Assembly (NCBI GenBank): GCA_009783525.1
Contig: WRDG01000028.1
Span: 1-15,342, forward strand
Direction of reading: 5' to 3'
DNA length: 15,342 bases
Source of the DNA: Defluviitaleaceae bacterium
GTDB taxonomy: Bacteria > Bacillota > Clostridia > Lachnospirales > WQUN01
The notes under the pieces are model-generated. The model was given only the letters and a program-made list of their open reading frames with translations, did no database searches and was not told the DNA's origin. Positions within the stretch are counted from its first letter, which is position 1. The number at the start of each line of letters is the position of its first letter. Position numbers and translations under genes: made by a program. Below are positions 1 to 7,068 of the stretch, piece by piece.

Positions 1-431
1 AGACGCTCGTGGTAATTTTGCGTCATGATCTGCGTCTGCTTTTTTTCCGTTTCGGCTTTTTTGTGCTGCGAAAGCGCTTCGTCGAGGCAGCGCGACAGAT
101 CGGCCGGCTTGACCGGGCGGTACATGAAATCGATTACGCCGAACTCTCGCGCACGCTTCATGTAATCCGTTTCGTTGTAAGTGCCGTAAACGATAAACCT
201 GATGTCGGGGAATTGATTATGGATGTCCATAAAATGCATGTAGCGCGCCCCGCCGAAAAATTTTATGTCCGCGATAATGAGCGAAGGGGCAAGCTCGTTT
301 ATTACCGCAAAAATATCTTTGTTGGGGTCGGTAAAATTACCGACGATTTTTATTTGCGGATAAGCGCCGCGCAGATATGTGCGGAAATTTTTTATGTTTT
401 CGGTATCTGAGTCAACCAACAAAACGTTCAC
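1..431 (-). CDS. Response regulator, N-terminal receiver domain (cut by left edge)
   Basis: Read on the minus strand, the frame starts at GTG 431-429 and stays open to the window edge, giving 143 residues. The protein begins VNVLLVDSDTEN, with the acidic pair D7/D9. The likely phospho-acceptor is D55 in LIIADIKFF, and T84 follows strand 4 (FIVYGTYNE). This is the layout of a CheY-like receiver. The strand-5 motif reads MYRPVKP, so Arg105 stands where the family usually has an invariant Lys. After about residue 122 the sequence turns charged and helical (QHKKAETEKKQ), as in linkers leading to an output domain, which lies outside the window. The start is uncertain because the codon is GTG and only a weak GGGCGG lies upstream; the frame is open to a stop at 474-476. 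It is transcribed away from the Rnf operon. No cognate histidine kinase is visible. The receiver assignment is good; the output type is unknown. Confidence 0.8.
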   Translation of the reverse strand, partial: MNVLLVDSDTENIKNFRTYLRGAYPQIKIVGNFTDPNKDIFAVINELAPSLIIADIKFFGGARYMHFMDIHNQFPDIRFIVYGTYNETDYMKRAREFGVIDFMYRPVKPADLSRCLDEALSQHKKAETEKKQTQIMTQNYHER

Positions 432-460
432 CGCACACCGCCCGAAAAATATTGTAAAGG

Positions 461-522
461 ATTCGATGATTAATTAGATTTTGCGAAGTGCAAAACCGGC
501 ATTTTGCAATTAATCATCGAAT
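461..522. repeat. Perfect 15-bp inverted repeat in a divergent intergenic region
   Basis: ATTCGATGATTAATT at 461-475 is matched exactly by its reverse complement at 508-522, with 32 bp between. Inside the loop are smaller dyads: TTTTGC (479-484) with GCAAAA (490-495), and TGCAAAA (489-495) with TTTTGCA (502-508). It lies between the response regulator and the start of the unknown-gene/rnf operon. It could be an operator, a leader-RNA structure or a remnant of a small mobile element; nothing here decides between these. Confidence 0.75.
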
Positions 523-626
523 TGTAAATATTCTATATTATGTGATTTTTTTTTGCAATCGGCATAGATATTATGCAATCCGTATGCTAATATTTTTTGT
601 GAAATTTGTATATCGGGGTGAAAGTT

Positions 627-1880
627 GTGCAAAACATAAAAATTACTTCCGAGTCATTAAAAATAGATATTCGTTTGAAGCGGGACGCGGCTGTGTTAAT
701 GCTGCTTTCAAACGCGCACGAACTCGCCTCGCTAAAAAAAACGGCGGCGGATTTATTTTTTTCCGAGCAAAAATATTTGGCCGGTTTGCCTTCTGCGTTA
801 AACTCGCAGGACGATCCGCAGGAGTTGGCCGGCAATTTAATTAAAATAAAAAATGTTTTGATAACTGCGCTGCGCGGCGCGTATGTTTTGCAGCAGTATG
901 TAAATTTTATCAAGGACACGAGGCTGCATCAACGGGCTATGGCGGCGGCGCGGCGTCTGTCGAAAAATGAGTTTAATGCGGACGCTCTTTATGAGCTTAT
1001 ATTGTCCAATCTTAAAAAAATATCAGAGCGCGGCGCGGCGGACAAAGGCCTTGAAATATATTTGGGCGAAACCGCGTCGTACATGCCGGGCGCCGGGCAT
1101 ATTGTTTCAGACGAATACATAGCTTGTGCGTCAAACGACGGAACAAATTACGCGGGCCTGATGATTTTGTTATGTCCTTCGGACGAAGCGCATTACGGGC
1201 CTTATGTGCCGGACGAAAAAAAAGAGCTCGACGGCTGGCTGACGCGCGCGTATTCGGAGCATGACGACAATTTGTTTCAAATTGACATGTCAAAGGTAAA
1301 CGGGTATGTATCGCGTCTCGCTTCGATGTTTGACGTAATAAATTCGGCTCTTATTTTAGTCGGATACGGCAATGGATCGGACAAGCCGGTGCCGGAGTAT
1401 TTATTGACCGAATTTGAAACTAAAGGCAACTGTGATTTTGACGGCGCTTATTACGAGTCGCTGGATTTAAAAACGGCGTCTCTGCTGAAACAGATTGTCG
1501 GCATAGAAACTTCTCCGCAGCAGGAAGATTCGTTAAAAAAAATAAAGGCCGCAGACCAAATCGCTTACGGAAAATGGGATTCGGTTCATTCGCTTTTTTT
1601 TGAACACGCCTTGGATTACATAACTCCGCCGGAAAACCGTTCGACGGAAAAAGATTTAATAAGCTACTTAAAAAAAGCCGAAAGTTTAATGCCGCAGGAA
1701 GCGGGAGAGTTTGCGCGGGCAAGGCTTTTAAAATTTATGCCGTATCCGTACGGCCTGACAAAATTTTACGAAAATTTTTACGAAACATACGCAGCGGCGA
1801 GCGAAACCGACAAAGCGTATTTAAACATCATGTGCATGTACAGCGACAAAACGGGACAGTTCGACGAGGTATTCGGATAA
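627..1880 (+). CDS. Unrecognised protein, first gene of the Rnf operon
   Basis: This is a 417-residue protein that I do not recognise. It has no evident signal peptide or membrane segment and no cysteine motif. Its ends are rich in Lys, Ala, Glu and Leu and look helical, and the centre is acidic (for example DEKKELDGWL and SEHDDNLF), so a soluble cytoplasmic protein is likely. The start chosen is GTG 627, because GGGGTGA (615-621) sits 5 bases upstream as a good ribosome-binding site; TTG 606 is in frame but lacks one. Its TAA stop shares a base with the ATG of rnfC (TAATG at 1878-1882). This implies translational coupling and a role linked to Rnf expression, assembly or regulation, although that is only inferred from position. 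It does not resemble any of the six Rnf subunits. Confidence 0.75.
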   Translation: MQNIKITSESLKIDIRLKRDAAVLMLLSNAHELASLKKTAADLFFSEQKYLAGLPSALNSQDDPQELAGNLIKIKNVLITALRGAYVLQQYVNFIKDTRLHQRAMAAARRLSKNEFNADALYELILSNLKKISERGAADKGLEIYLGETASYMPGAGHIVSDEYIACASNDGTNYAGLMILLCPSDEAHYGPYVPDEKKELDGWLTRAYSEHDDNLFQIDMSKVNGYVSRLASMFDVINSALILVGYGNGSDKPVPEYLLTEFETKGNCDFDGAYYESLDLKTASLLKQIVGIETSPQQEDSLKKIKAADQIAYGKWDSVHSLFFEHALDYITPPENRSTEKDLISYLKKAESLMPQEAGEFARARLLKFMPYPYGLTKFYENFYETYAAASETDKAYLNIMCMYSDKTGQFDEVFG

Positions 1881-3298
1881 TGAAAAAAATTCTGTCGTTT
1901 AAAGGCGGGGTGCATCCTCCGCCGCAAAAAAACACGGCTACATACAATGTAAAAGATATTTATCCGCAAAAAGGCTCGGTGCTCGCATATCCGCTTGCGC
2001 AGCAAATAGGGCCGCCCTGCGTGGCTAAGGTTGCGCCGGGCGATTACGTAATGGTCGGGCAAAAACTCGGCGACTACGATAAGCCGATGACGGTGCCTGT
2101 TCATGCGTCGGTTTCCGGTGAAGTTAAAGAGATCCGCTCATGCCTCACGCCTTCCGGCTCAGCATTTACGAGCGTCTTCATTGAAAACGACGGTTTGCAT
2201 AACGAGCATCCCGAAATAAACCAGCCGGTCAACTACCAAAAGTTAAGCCGCGACGAAAAGCTTTCGGTAATCCGCGAAGCGGGCATAATAGGTATGGGCG
2301 GCGCGGGTTTTCCGGCGCATATAAAATTAAATCCGCCCAGAGACAAACATATAGATTACATAATAATAAACGCGGCCGAGTGCGAGCCGTATCTCACCAC
2401 CGACCACCGAATCCTCATCGAAGAAACGGAAAATATTGTCCTTGGCCTGCAGGTATTGCTGTCGCTTTTTGAGCGCGCGCAGGGGATTATCGCAGTTGAA
2501 GCAAATAAAATGGATGCGGTCGATAAATTGCGGCGTTGCATTTACATTACGCCCAAAGCATCGGGACGCATAAAAGTTGTCGTATTAAAGCCGAAATATC
2601 CGCAGGGATCGGAAAAGCAAATAATCAGCGCGTGCACGGGGAGGATGGTTCCGTCCGGCGGTTTGCCGTACGACGCGGGCTGCATCGTAAACAACACGGA
2701 CACAGCCGTGGCCGTTCACCGCGCTTTTTACCGGGGGCGGCCCCTTATGCGGAAAATCGTGACGGTTGCGGGTGACGCCGTTAAAAATCCGGGAAATTAT
2801 AAAGTCAGGATTGGCATGATGTTTTCGGACTTGATAGAAAGCATCGGCGGCTATACCGAGGAGCCGTACAAATTGGTTTCCGGCGGGCCCATGATGGGGG
2901 CCGCCATGTATAAAACGGATATACCCGTGACAAAAACCTCGTCTGCTTTTTTGGCGTTTACGGAAAAAGAAGGGCGTCTGCCTGCGGAGCGCAATTGCAT
3001 ACGGTGCGGGCGGTGCGTCACAACATGCCCCGTGGGTCTCATGCCTCTTATGCTTAACCAGCAGTCGCTGCACAACAGGGAAGACCAGTTCATCGATTAT
3101 TGCGGGATGGACTGCATCGAATGCGGTTCATGCACTTACATATGCCCTTCAAAGCGTTACCTCATGCAATCGATACGCGCCATGAGAAGCAATATTATTC
3201 AAAATGCGGTCAAACGGACCGAATCGGATATTTTGACGACAAACGCCGACGAACACGAGGAGTCGGTTCCCGACCGTCCCTGGAAAGTGAAGGAATAA
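1880..3298 (+). CDS. rnfC: Rnf complex subunit C (NADH/FMN and Fe-S subunit)
   Basis: This 472-residue protein is the peripheral subunit of the Rnf ferredoxin:NAD+ oxidoreductase that carries the NAD(H)/FMN site on the cytoplasmic face. The nucleotide/FMN region is seen in GMGGAGFPAHIKL (from residue 138) and NAAECEPYLTTDHRIL. A soluble-ligand-binding (SLBB-like) segment follows (VTVAGDAVKNPG and beyond). Two 4Fe-4S ferredoxin motifs complete it: CIRCGRCVTTCP (C373, 376, 379, 383) and CIECGSCTYICP (C412, 415, 418, 422), each with the fourth Cys before Pro. The N-terminal FKGGVHPPPQKN is typical of RnfC. The start is ATG 1880, overlapping the upstream stop, with GAGGT at 1866-1870. The in-frame extension to 1832 lies inside the preceding gene and is not needed. 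The length matches stand-alone RnfC, without the long alanine-rich tail found in some gammaproteobacteria. Confidence 0.97.
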   Translation: MKKILSFKGGVHPPPQKNTATYNVKDIYPQKGSVLAYPLAQQIGPPCVAKVAPGDYVMVGQKLGDYDKPMTVPVHASVSGEVKEIRSCLTPSGSAFTSVFIENDGLHNEHPEINQPVNYQKLSRDEKLSVIREAGIIGMGGAGFPAHIKLNPPRDKHIDYIIINAAECEPYLTTDHRILIEETENIVLGLQVLLSLFERAQGIIAVEANKMDAVDKLRRCIYITPKASGRIKVVVLKPKYPQGSEKQIISACTGRMVPSGGLPYDAGCIVNNTDTAVAVHRAFYRGRPLMRKIVTVAGDAVKNPGNYKVRIGMMFSDLIESIGGYTEEPYKLVSGGPMMGAAMYKTDIPVTKTSSAFLAFTEKEGRLPAERNCIRCGRCVTTCPVGLMPLMLNQQSLHNREDQFIDYCGMDCIECGSCTYICPSKRYLMQSIRAMRSNIIQNAVKRTESDILTTNADEHEESVPDRPWKVKE

Positions 3299-3301
3299 CC
3301 C

Positions 3302-4270
3302 ATGAGCCATGTAGTCACTCCCGCGCCGCATGTACGAGACAAAGAGACTTCGGGGAAAATAATGCGCGAAGTATTGTTCGCGCTTACGCCCGCGTGCGTA
3401 ATGGGCATATATTTTTTTGGCGTACGGGCGTTAATAATAATTTTAACGAGCGTTGCGGCCTGCGTTTTGTTTGAGGCACTGTACCAAAAAGTCACCAAGC
3501 AGACGCTGACGGTATCCGATTGCAGCGCCGCGCTTACAGGGCTGCTTCTCGCGTTTAACCTGCCCGCTTCGGCCCCGTTTTGGATGCCCGTGGTGGGTGC
3601 GTTTGTCGCGGTTATAATCGCAAAGCAGCTTTTCGGCGGAATCGGGCAAAATTTTGTCAACCCGGCGCTTTCCGGCAGGGCTTTTTTAATGGCGGCTTAT
3701 ACGCCTCAAATGGCCTCCTCTTTTTCGGAACCGTTGGACGGCTTTAAAAACTTTTTCACGTTTGATACCGTGACGTCGGCGACCCCGCTTATAAACATGG
3801 CGGAGGAGGGTTTCGCGCCTGCGCGGGCGGATTATATAAATTCATTGTTAGGAATGACCGGCGGTTGCATAGGTGAAGTATGCGCCGCCGCTTTAATTGC
3901 CGGCGGCGTCTATCTGCTCGTCAAAAAAATTATTTCGTGGCATATACCCGTGACGTTTTTGGGTGTTTCGTTTCTGTTTATATTGGTTTTCGGGAACAAT
4001 CCTGCTTATCACATGATCAACGGAGGCATGATACTCGGCGCGTTTTTTATGGCGACCGATTACGCCACGTCGCCGGTGACTGTCAAGGGACGGCTTATTT
4101 TCGGAGCGGGCTGCGGGATATTGGTGGGAGTGATCCGTTTGTACGGCGGCTATCCGGAAGGCGTATGCTATGCAATTTTGCTGATGAACCTCGCCGTTCC
4201 GCTTATAGATCGTTACACGCGGCCAAGGGTATACGGCGTTACTCACCACAAAAAAAAGAGCGAAGTTTAA
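3302..4270 (+). CDS. rnfD: Rnf complex subunit D (flavinylated membrane subunit)
   Basis: This 322-residue integral membrane protein of the NqrB/RnfD family carries covalent FMN and passes electrons within the Rnf complex. Many hydrophobic segments are visible, for example VLFALTPACVMGIYFFGVRA, residues 92-108, ILVFGN and AVIIAKQLF. The signature GGIGQNFVNPALSGRAFL is present, and the flavinylation motif appears as DTVTSATPL. Thr161 (SAT, codon 3782-3784) is the expected phosphoester FMN attachment residue. The usual Gly of SGAT is replaced by Ser in the middle of this motif (T-S-A-T), which is tolerated in related flavinylation sites. The gene starts 3 bases after rnfC, with GAAGGA in the end of rnfC as ribosome-binding site. 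No sign of damage. Confidence 0.96.
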   Translation: MSHVVTPAPHVRDKETSGKIMREVLFALTPACVMGIYFFGVRALIIILTSVAACVLFEALYQKVTKQTLTVSDCSAALTGLLLAFNLPASAPFWMPVVGAFVAVIIAKQLFGGIGQNFVNPALSGRAFLMAAYTPQMASSFSEPLDGFKNFFTFDTVTSATPLINMAEEGFAPARADYINSLLGMTGGCIGEVCAAALIAGGVYLLVKKIISWHIPVTFLGVSFLFILVFGNNPAYHMINGGMILGAFFMATDYATSPVTVKGRLIFGAGCGILVGVIRLYGGYPEGVCYAILLMNLAVPLIDRYTRPRVYGVTHHKKKSEV

Positions 4271-4286
4271 AAAAGGAAGATAAGCC

Positions 4287-4826
4287 ATGCTGCGAGAAAT
4301 ATTAAAACCCGCCGCCGCTTTGCTGATAGTTACCTTTATAGTGACGTCGCTTCTTGGGCTCACATATTGGGTGACTGCGGAACCCATCGCCGAAATGCGG
4401 ATCAAAACCGAACGCGAAACTGTGCGCCGCCTCATGCCCGAAACCGAAATGATGGTCGATCTGCAAGCGGAGCTGACCGGCATCATTCAAAAAAAGATCG
4501 CATGCTATGCCGATGATATTTTAATAGGTTACATAATAACGGCCGCTCCGATAGGTTACGGCGGCCCCATCGAAATAATGGTGGCCTTTGACGTGAACGG
4601 CGTTGTCCGCGACGCCGAAGTGCTTCGTCATAAAGAAACGCCGGGTCTTGGCGACGATGCGGTAAAGCATCCGTTTTTAGGCCAGTTTGCAGGAAAAAGC
4701 GGCAGGTTCGCGCTTGGCGAAATAGATACGGTTACCAGCGCCACGGTATCGAGCCTCGCGGTAGCTGAAGGCATACGCGCCGCAAGCGCATACATAGATG
4801 AATTTATTTGGGGACAAAAACCATGA
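4287..4826 (+). CDS. rnfG: Rnf complex subunit G (covalent FMN carrier)
   Basis: This 179-residue protein has one N-terminal membrane anchor (about residues 9-30, ALLIVTFIVTSLLGLTYWV) followed by an extracytoplasmic FMN-binding domain. The domain carries GYGGPIEIMVAFDVNG, the conserved HKETPGLGDD, and the flavinylation motif DTVTSATVSS near the end, with Thr153 (codon 4743-4745) as the likely FMN attachment site. Its role is electron transfer between RnfD and the other membrane subunits. AGGAAG at 4274-4279 lies 7 bases before ATG 4287. The TGA stop (4824-4826) overlaps the ATG of rnfE as ATGA, so the two are probably translationally coupled. Confidence 0.96.
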   Translation: MLREILKPAAALLIVTFIVTSLLGLTYWVTAEPIAEMRIKTERETVRRLMPETEMMVDLQAELTGIIQKKIACYADDILIGYIITAAPIGYGGPIEIMVAFDVNGVVRDAEVLRHKETPGLGDDAVKHPFLGQFAGKSGRFALGEIDTVTSATVSSLAVAEGIRAASAYIDEFIWGQKP

Positions 4827-5419
4827 AACCGTTAAAAATATTGTTAAACGGAGTTTGGTACGAAAATCCGATTTTTGTACAGGCCATCGCCCTTTGTCCG
4901 GCGCTCGCGGTTTCGACTACGGCGGTGAATGCGATCGGGATGGGACTTGCAACGGCTGTCGTGCTTATTTTTTCAAACATAACAATTTCGCTCGTACACA
5001 GGTTTATTCCAAACCAAGTAAGGATTCCGTGCTTTATAGTTATCATCGCGGGATTTGTGACCGTTTTGCAATTCGGGCTTGAAGCGTACTTCCCCGCGCT
5101 AAACCACTCGCTCGGTATTTTTATTCCGCTGATAGTGGTCAATTGCATATTGCTTGCGCGCGCAGAATCTTTCGCCGCGTCGAACAACGCGCTTTGGTCT
5201 GCCGCGGACGGTTTGTGCACGGGTTTGGGATTTACCGCGGCGCTGACGTTTATCGGCGCGATAAGAGAATTTTTCGGTTCCGGAACATTTTTCGGCGTTT
5301 CCGTTTTGCCCGCCTGGTTTCCGCTTACCGTAATCATTATTTTGCCGCCCGGAGCTTTTTTTACGCTCGGCGCGTTGATAGCCGGAATGAACGTGATTAA
5401 GAAGCGGAGGCGTGCGTAA
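4823..5419 (+). CDS. rnfE: Rnf complex subunit E (membrane subunit)
   Basis: This 198-residue polytopic membrane protein belongs to the RnfE/NqrD family, and together with RnfA forms the inverted membrane pair of the complex. The N-terminus, KILLNGVWYENPIFVQAIALC, is the typical RnfE opening, with the conserved NP and membrane Cys. The family pattern of six hydrophobic helices is seen, including FIPLIVVNCILLARAE and a Gly-rich segment near GLGFTAALTFIGAIREFFGSGTF. ATG 4823 is chosen because it overlaps the rnfG stop and follows GGGGA; TTG 4808 is in frame but lies inside rnfG. The stop overlaps the next start as TAATG at 5417-5421. Complete and of normal length. Confidence 0.96.
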   Translation: MKPLKILLNGVWYENPIFVQAIALCPALAVSTTAVNAIGMGLATAVVLIFSNITISLVHRFIPNQVRIPCFIVIIAGFVTVLQFGLEAYFPALNHSLGIFIPLIVVNCILLARAESFAASNNALWSAADGLCTGLGFTAALTFIGAIREFFGSGTFFGVSVLPAWFPLTVIIILPPGAFFTLGALIAGMNVIKKRRRA

Positions 5420-6000
5420 TGGAATTTATTTTGGTTTTTACCGGCGCGGCTTTGGTAAATAATTTTGTCCTGACCCGTTTTTTGGGCATATGCCCATTCC
5501 TCGGAGTTTCGAAAAGGGTCGAAACCGCGTTTGGGATGGGGCTCGCGGTCACGTTTGTCATGGCGCTTTCGTCCGCGGCGACTCACCTCATGTACAGGTA
5601 TGTATTGATTCCGCTTAACGCGGAATATTTGTTCAACATAGCGTTTGTTTTAATAATAGCGGTGCTCGTGCAATTGGTGGAGATGTACATGAAAAAGGCG
5701 AGCCCTTCGCTGTACAAAGCGCTCGGGATTTTTTTGCCGCTTATCACGACGAACTGCGCGGTGCTCGGTGTAACGCTGATCAACAAGGACACGCACGCGC
5801 ACGAATTTTTAATATCCGTGGTGCACGGCGTTGGCGCGGCGGTCGGTTTCACGCTTGCGATCGTATTGTTTGCAGGCATAAGGGAAAAAATCGAATACAG
5901 CAATATTCCGGCCGCTTTTAAAGGCCTGCCCATAGCGCTTATCGCTTCGGGTTTGATGTCGATAGCGTTTTTAGGTTTTGCCGGGCTCATAATGCCGTGA
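5419..6000 (+). CDS. rnfA: Rnf complex subunit A (membrane subunit)
   Basis: This 193-residue polytopic membrane protein is the RnfA/NqrE homologue and the topological partner of RnfE. Family motifs include ALVNNFVLTRFLGICPFLGV at the N-terminus and LGIFLPLITTNCAVLGVTL in the middle. Each holds the conserved membrane Cys thought to bind the Fe-S cluster shared by the RnfA/RnfE pair. The GVGAAVGFTLAIVLFAGIRE segment and the C-terminal ALIASGLMSIAFLGFAG are also typical. GGAGG at 5406-5410 lies 8 bases before ATG 5419, which overlaps the rnfE stop. It ends 13 bases before rnfB. Confidence 0.97.
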   Translation: MEFILVFTGAALVNNFVLTRFLGICPFLGVSKRVETAFGMGLAVTFVMALSSAATHLMYRYVLIPLNAEYLFNIAFVLIIAVLVQLVEMYMKKASPSLYKALGIFLPLITTNCAVLGVTLINKDTHAHEFLISVVHGVGAAVGFTLAIVLFAGIREKIEYSNIPAAFKGLPIALIASGLMSIAFLGFAGLIMP

Positions 6001-6013
6001 AAGGGGTTGGCGG

Positions 6014-6802
6014 ATGGAGATAATCATTAATTCTCTCATAGCGATTTGCGTTGCGGGTTTGGTTTTCGGTTTGGTTCTTGGATACGCAGGCATAAAGTTT
6101 AAAGTTACCGAAGACCCGATCCTGCCGCTAATAAAAGCGGCGCTGCCCGGGGTAAACTGCGCGGGCTGCGGCTATACGGGCTGCGCGTCTTTTGCCGAAG
6201 CCGTGCTGCGCGGCGAAGCCGCCCCCAACTCGTGCCCCGTCGGCGGCGAAACGACGGTGGCTGCCTTGAGCAAAGCGCTCGGCATCGAAATAACGGCGCG
6301 CAAGCGGACGGTAGCCGCGGTTAAATGCGGCGGCGACTGCCAAAAAGCAAAATCGCTGTATATATACGAGGGCATGCAGAGCTGCGAGGCGGCAAAAATG
6401 CTCGCGGGAGGCGGATCGAAAGGTTGCGCGTACGGCTGTCTCGGCGGCGGCAGCTGCAAGGCGGTTTGTGATTTTGGCGCGATTGAAATCGTCGGCGGCA
6501 TCTCGGTTGTAAAAAAAGAAAAATGCACCGCCTGCGGCAAGTGCATCATCGTGTGCCCCAAAGAAATTATCGAAATGATCCCTTACGCGGTAAAGACGAA
6601 GGTGCTTTGCAACTCTAAAGAAAAGGGAAAAGATGTCCGCGAGGTTTGCGGCGTTGGCTGCATCGCATGCAAGCTTTGCGAGAAGGCGTGCGAAGCCGGG
6701 GCAATTTTGGTTAAATCGCAGCTTGCCGAAATTGATTATGACAGGTGCACCGACTGCGGCTCATGTGAAAAAAAATGCCCGACGAAATGTATCGCTTCAT
6801 AG
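6014..6802 (+). CDS. rnfB: Rnf complex subunit B (multi-cluster ferredoxin-type subunit)
   Basis: This 262-residue protein takes electrons from reduced ferredoxin at the cytoplasmic face. An N-terminal membrane helix (about residues 5-25) precedes the Fe-S domain with C49, C52, C57 and C74 (CAGCGYTGC...CP). Next comes the conserved Cys-rich region of the RnfB middle part (KCGGDC, then GCAYGCLGGGSCKAVC). Then there are ferredoxin-like motifs: CTACGKCIIVCP, CIACKLCEKAC and CTDCGSCEKKCP. This multi-cluster form is usual in anaerobes with Rnf. AAGGGG at 6001-6006 is the ribosome-binding site. It is the last Rnf gene. The G of its TAG stop is also the first base of the hairpin-repeat array downstream, so the repeat abuts the coding end exactly. 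Confidence 0.97.
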   Translation: MEIIINSLIAICVAGLVFGLVLGYAGIKFKVTEDPILPLIKAALPGVNCAGCGYTGCASFAEAVLRGEAAPNSCPVGGETTVAALSKALGIEITARKRTVAAVKCGGDCQKAKSLYIYEGMQSCEAAKMLAGGGSKGCAYGCLGGGSCKAVCDFGAIEIVGGISVVKKEKCTACGKCIIVCPKEIIEMIPYAVKTKVLCNSKEKGKDVREVCGVGCIACKLCEKACEAGAILVKSQLAEIDYDRCTDCGSCEKKCPTKCIAS

Positions 6803-7035
6803 TGTTTTTCGCCGAAGGCGAAAAACGCATCCTTGTGTTTTTTCGCCGTAGGCGAAAAACGCTTCCTTGTGTTTTTCGCCGAAGGCGAAAAACGCATCCT
6901 TGTGTTTTTCGCCGAGGGCGAAAAACGCATCCTTGTGTTTTTCGCCGAAGGCAAAAAAACGCATCCTTGTGTTTTTCGCCGAAGGCAAAAAAACGCATCC
7001 TTGTGTTTTTCGCCGAGGGCGAAAAACGCATCCTT
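6802..7035. repeat. Array of seven tandem 33/34-bp hairpin repeats
   Basis: Seven head-to-tail units start at 6802, 6835, 6869, 6902, 6935, 6969 and 7003; units 2, 5 and 6 are 34 bp and the rest 33 bp. Each unit is GT, a palindrome, then GCATCCTT. The palindrome has arms GTTTTTCGCC and GGCGAAAAAC around a 3-base loop, GAA in most units, GTA in unit 2 and GAG in units 4 and 7. Units 5 and 6 carry an altered right arm, GGCAAAAAAAC, which weakens pairing. There are no unique spacers, so it is not CRISPR. It lies between convergent genes and could act as a transcription barrier or an mRNA 3'-end stabiliser for rnfB. The long frames crossing it are by-products of the repeat and are broken by the 34-bp units. 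Confidence 0.95.
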
Positions 7036-7041
7036 GCAAAA

Positions 7042-7058
7042 AAATTCCGAAGGAGTTT
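7042..7058. terminator. Small hairpin between convergent genes, possible terminator
   Basis: AAATTCC (7042-7048), loop GAA, GGAGTTT (7052-7058) form a 7-bp stem with one G-T wobble on the plus strand. On the minus strand the same hairpin has one C-A mismatch but runs directly into seven T residues (complement of 7038-7044), as an intrinsic terminator for the DJ-1 operon would. Its centre matches the 30-bp repeats inside the lipoprotein gene (shared CCGAAGGAGTT), so it may instead be a decayed repeat copy. Confidence 0.4.
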
Positions 7059-7068
7059 CATTTTAAAA

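Noticed and set aside
9..410. A 133-codon plus-strand frame at the left edge
   Set aside because: The opposite strand encodes a clear receiver domain with the expected Asp residues; this frame has no recognisable motif.
432..626. A sigma70 promoter for the unknown-gene/rnf operon
   Set aside because: AT-rich -10-like hexamers exist (for example TATATT at 534-539 and TAATAT at 588-593), but none has a credible -35 box at 16-18 bases, so no promoter is called.
4804..5586. A 260-codon minus-strand frame opposite rnfE and rnfA
   Set aside because: Antisense shadow of two well-supported membrane subunits; its composition simply mirrors their hydrophobic codons.
6802..7035. CRISPR array
   Set aside because: The units are contiguous and nearly identical with no unique spacers, and no cas genes are present.
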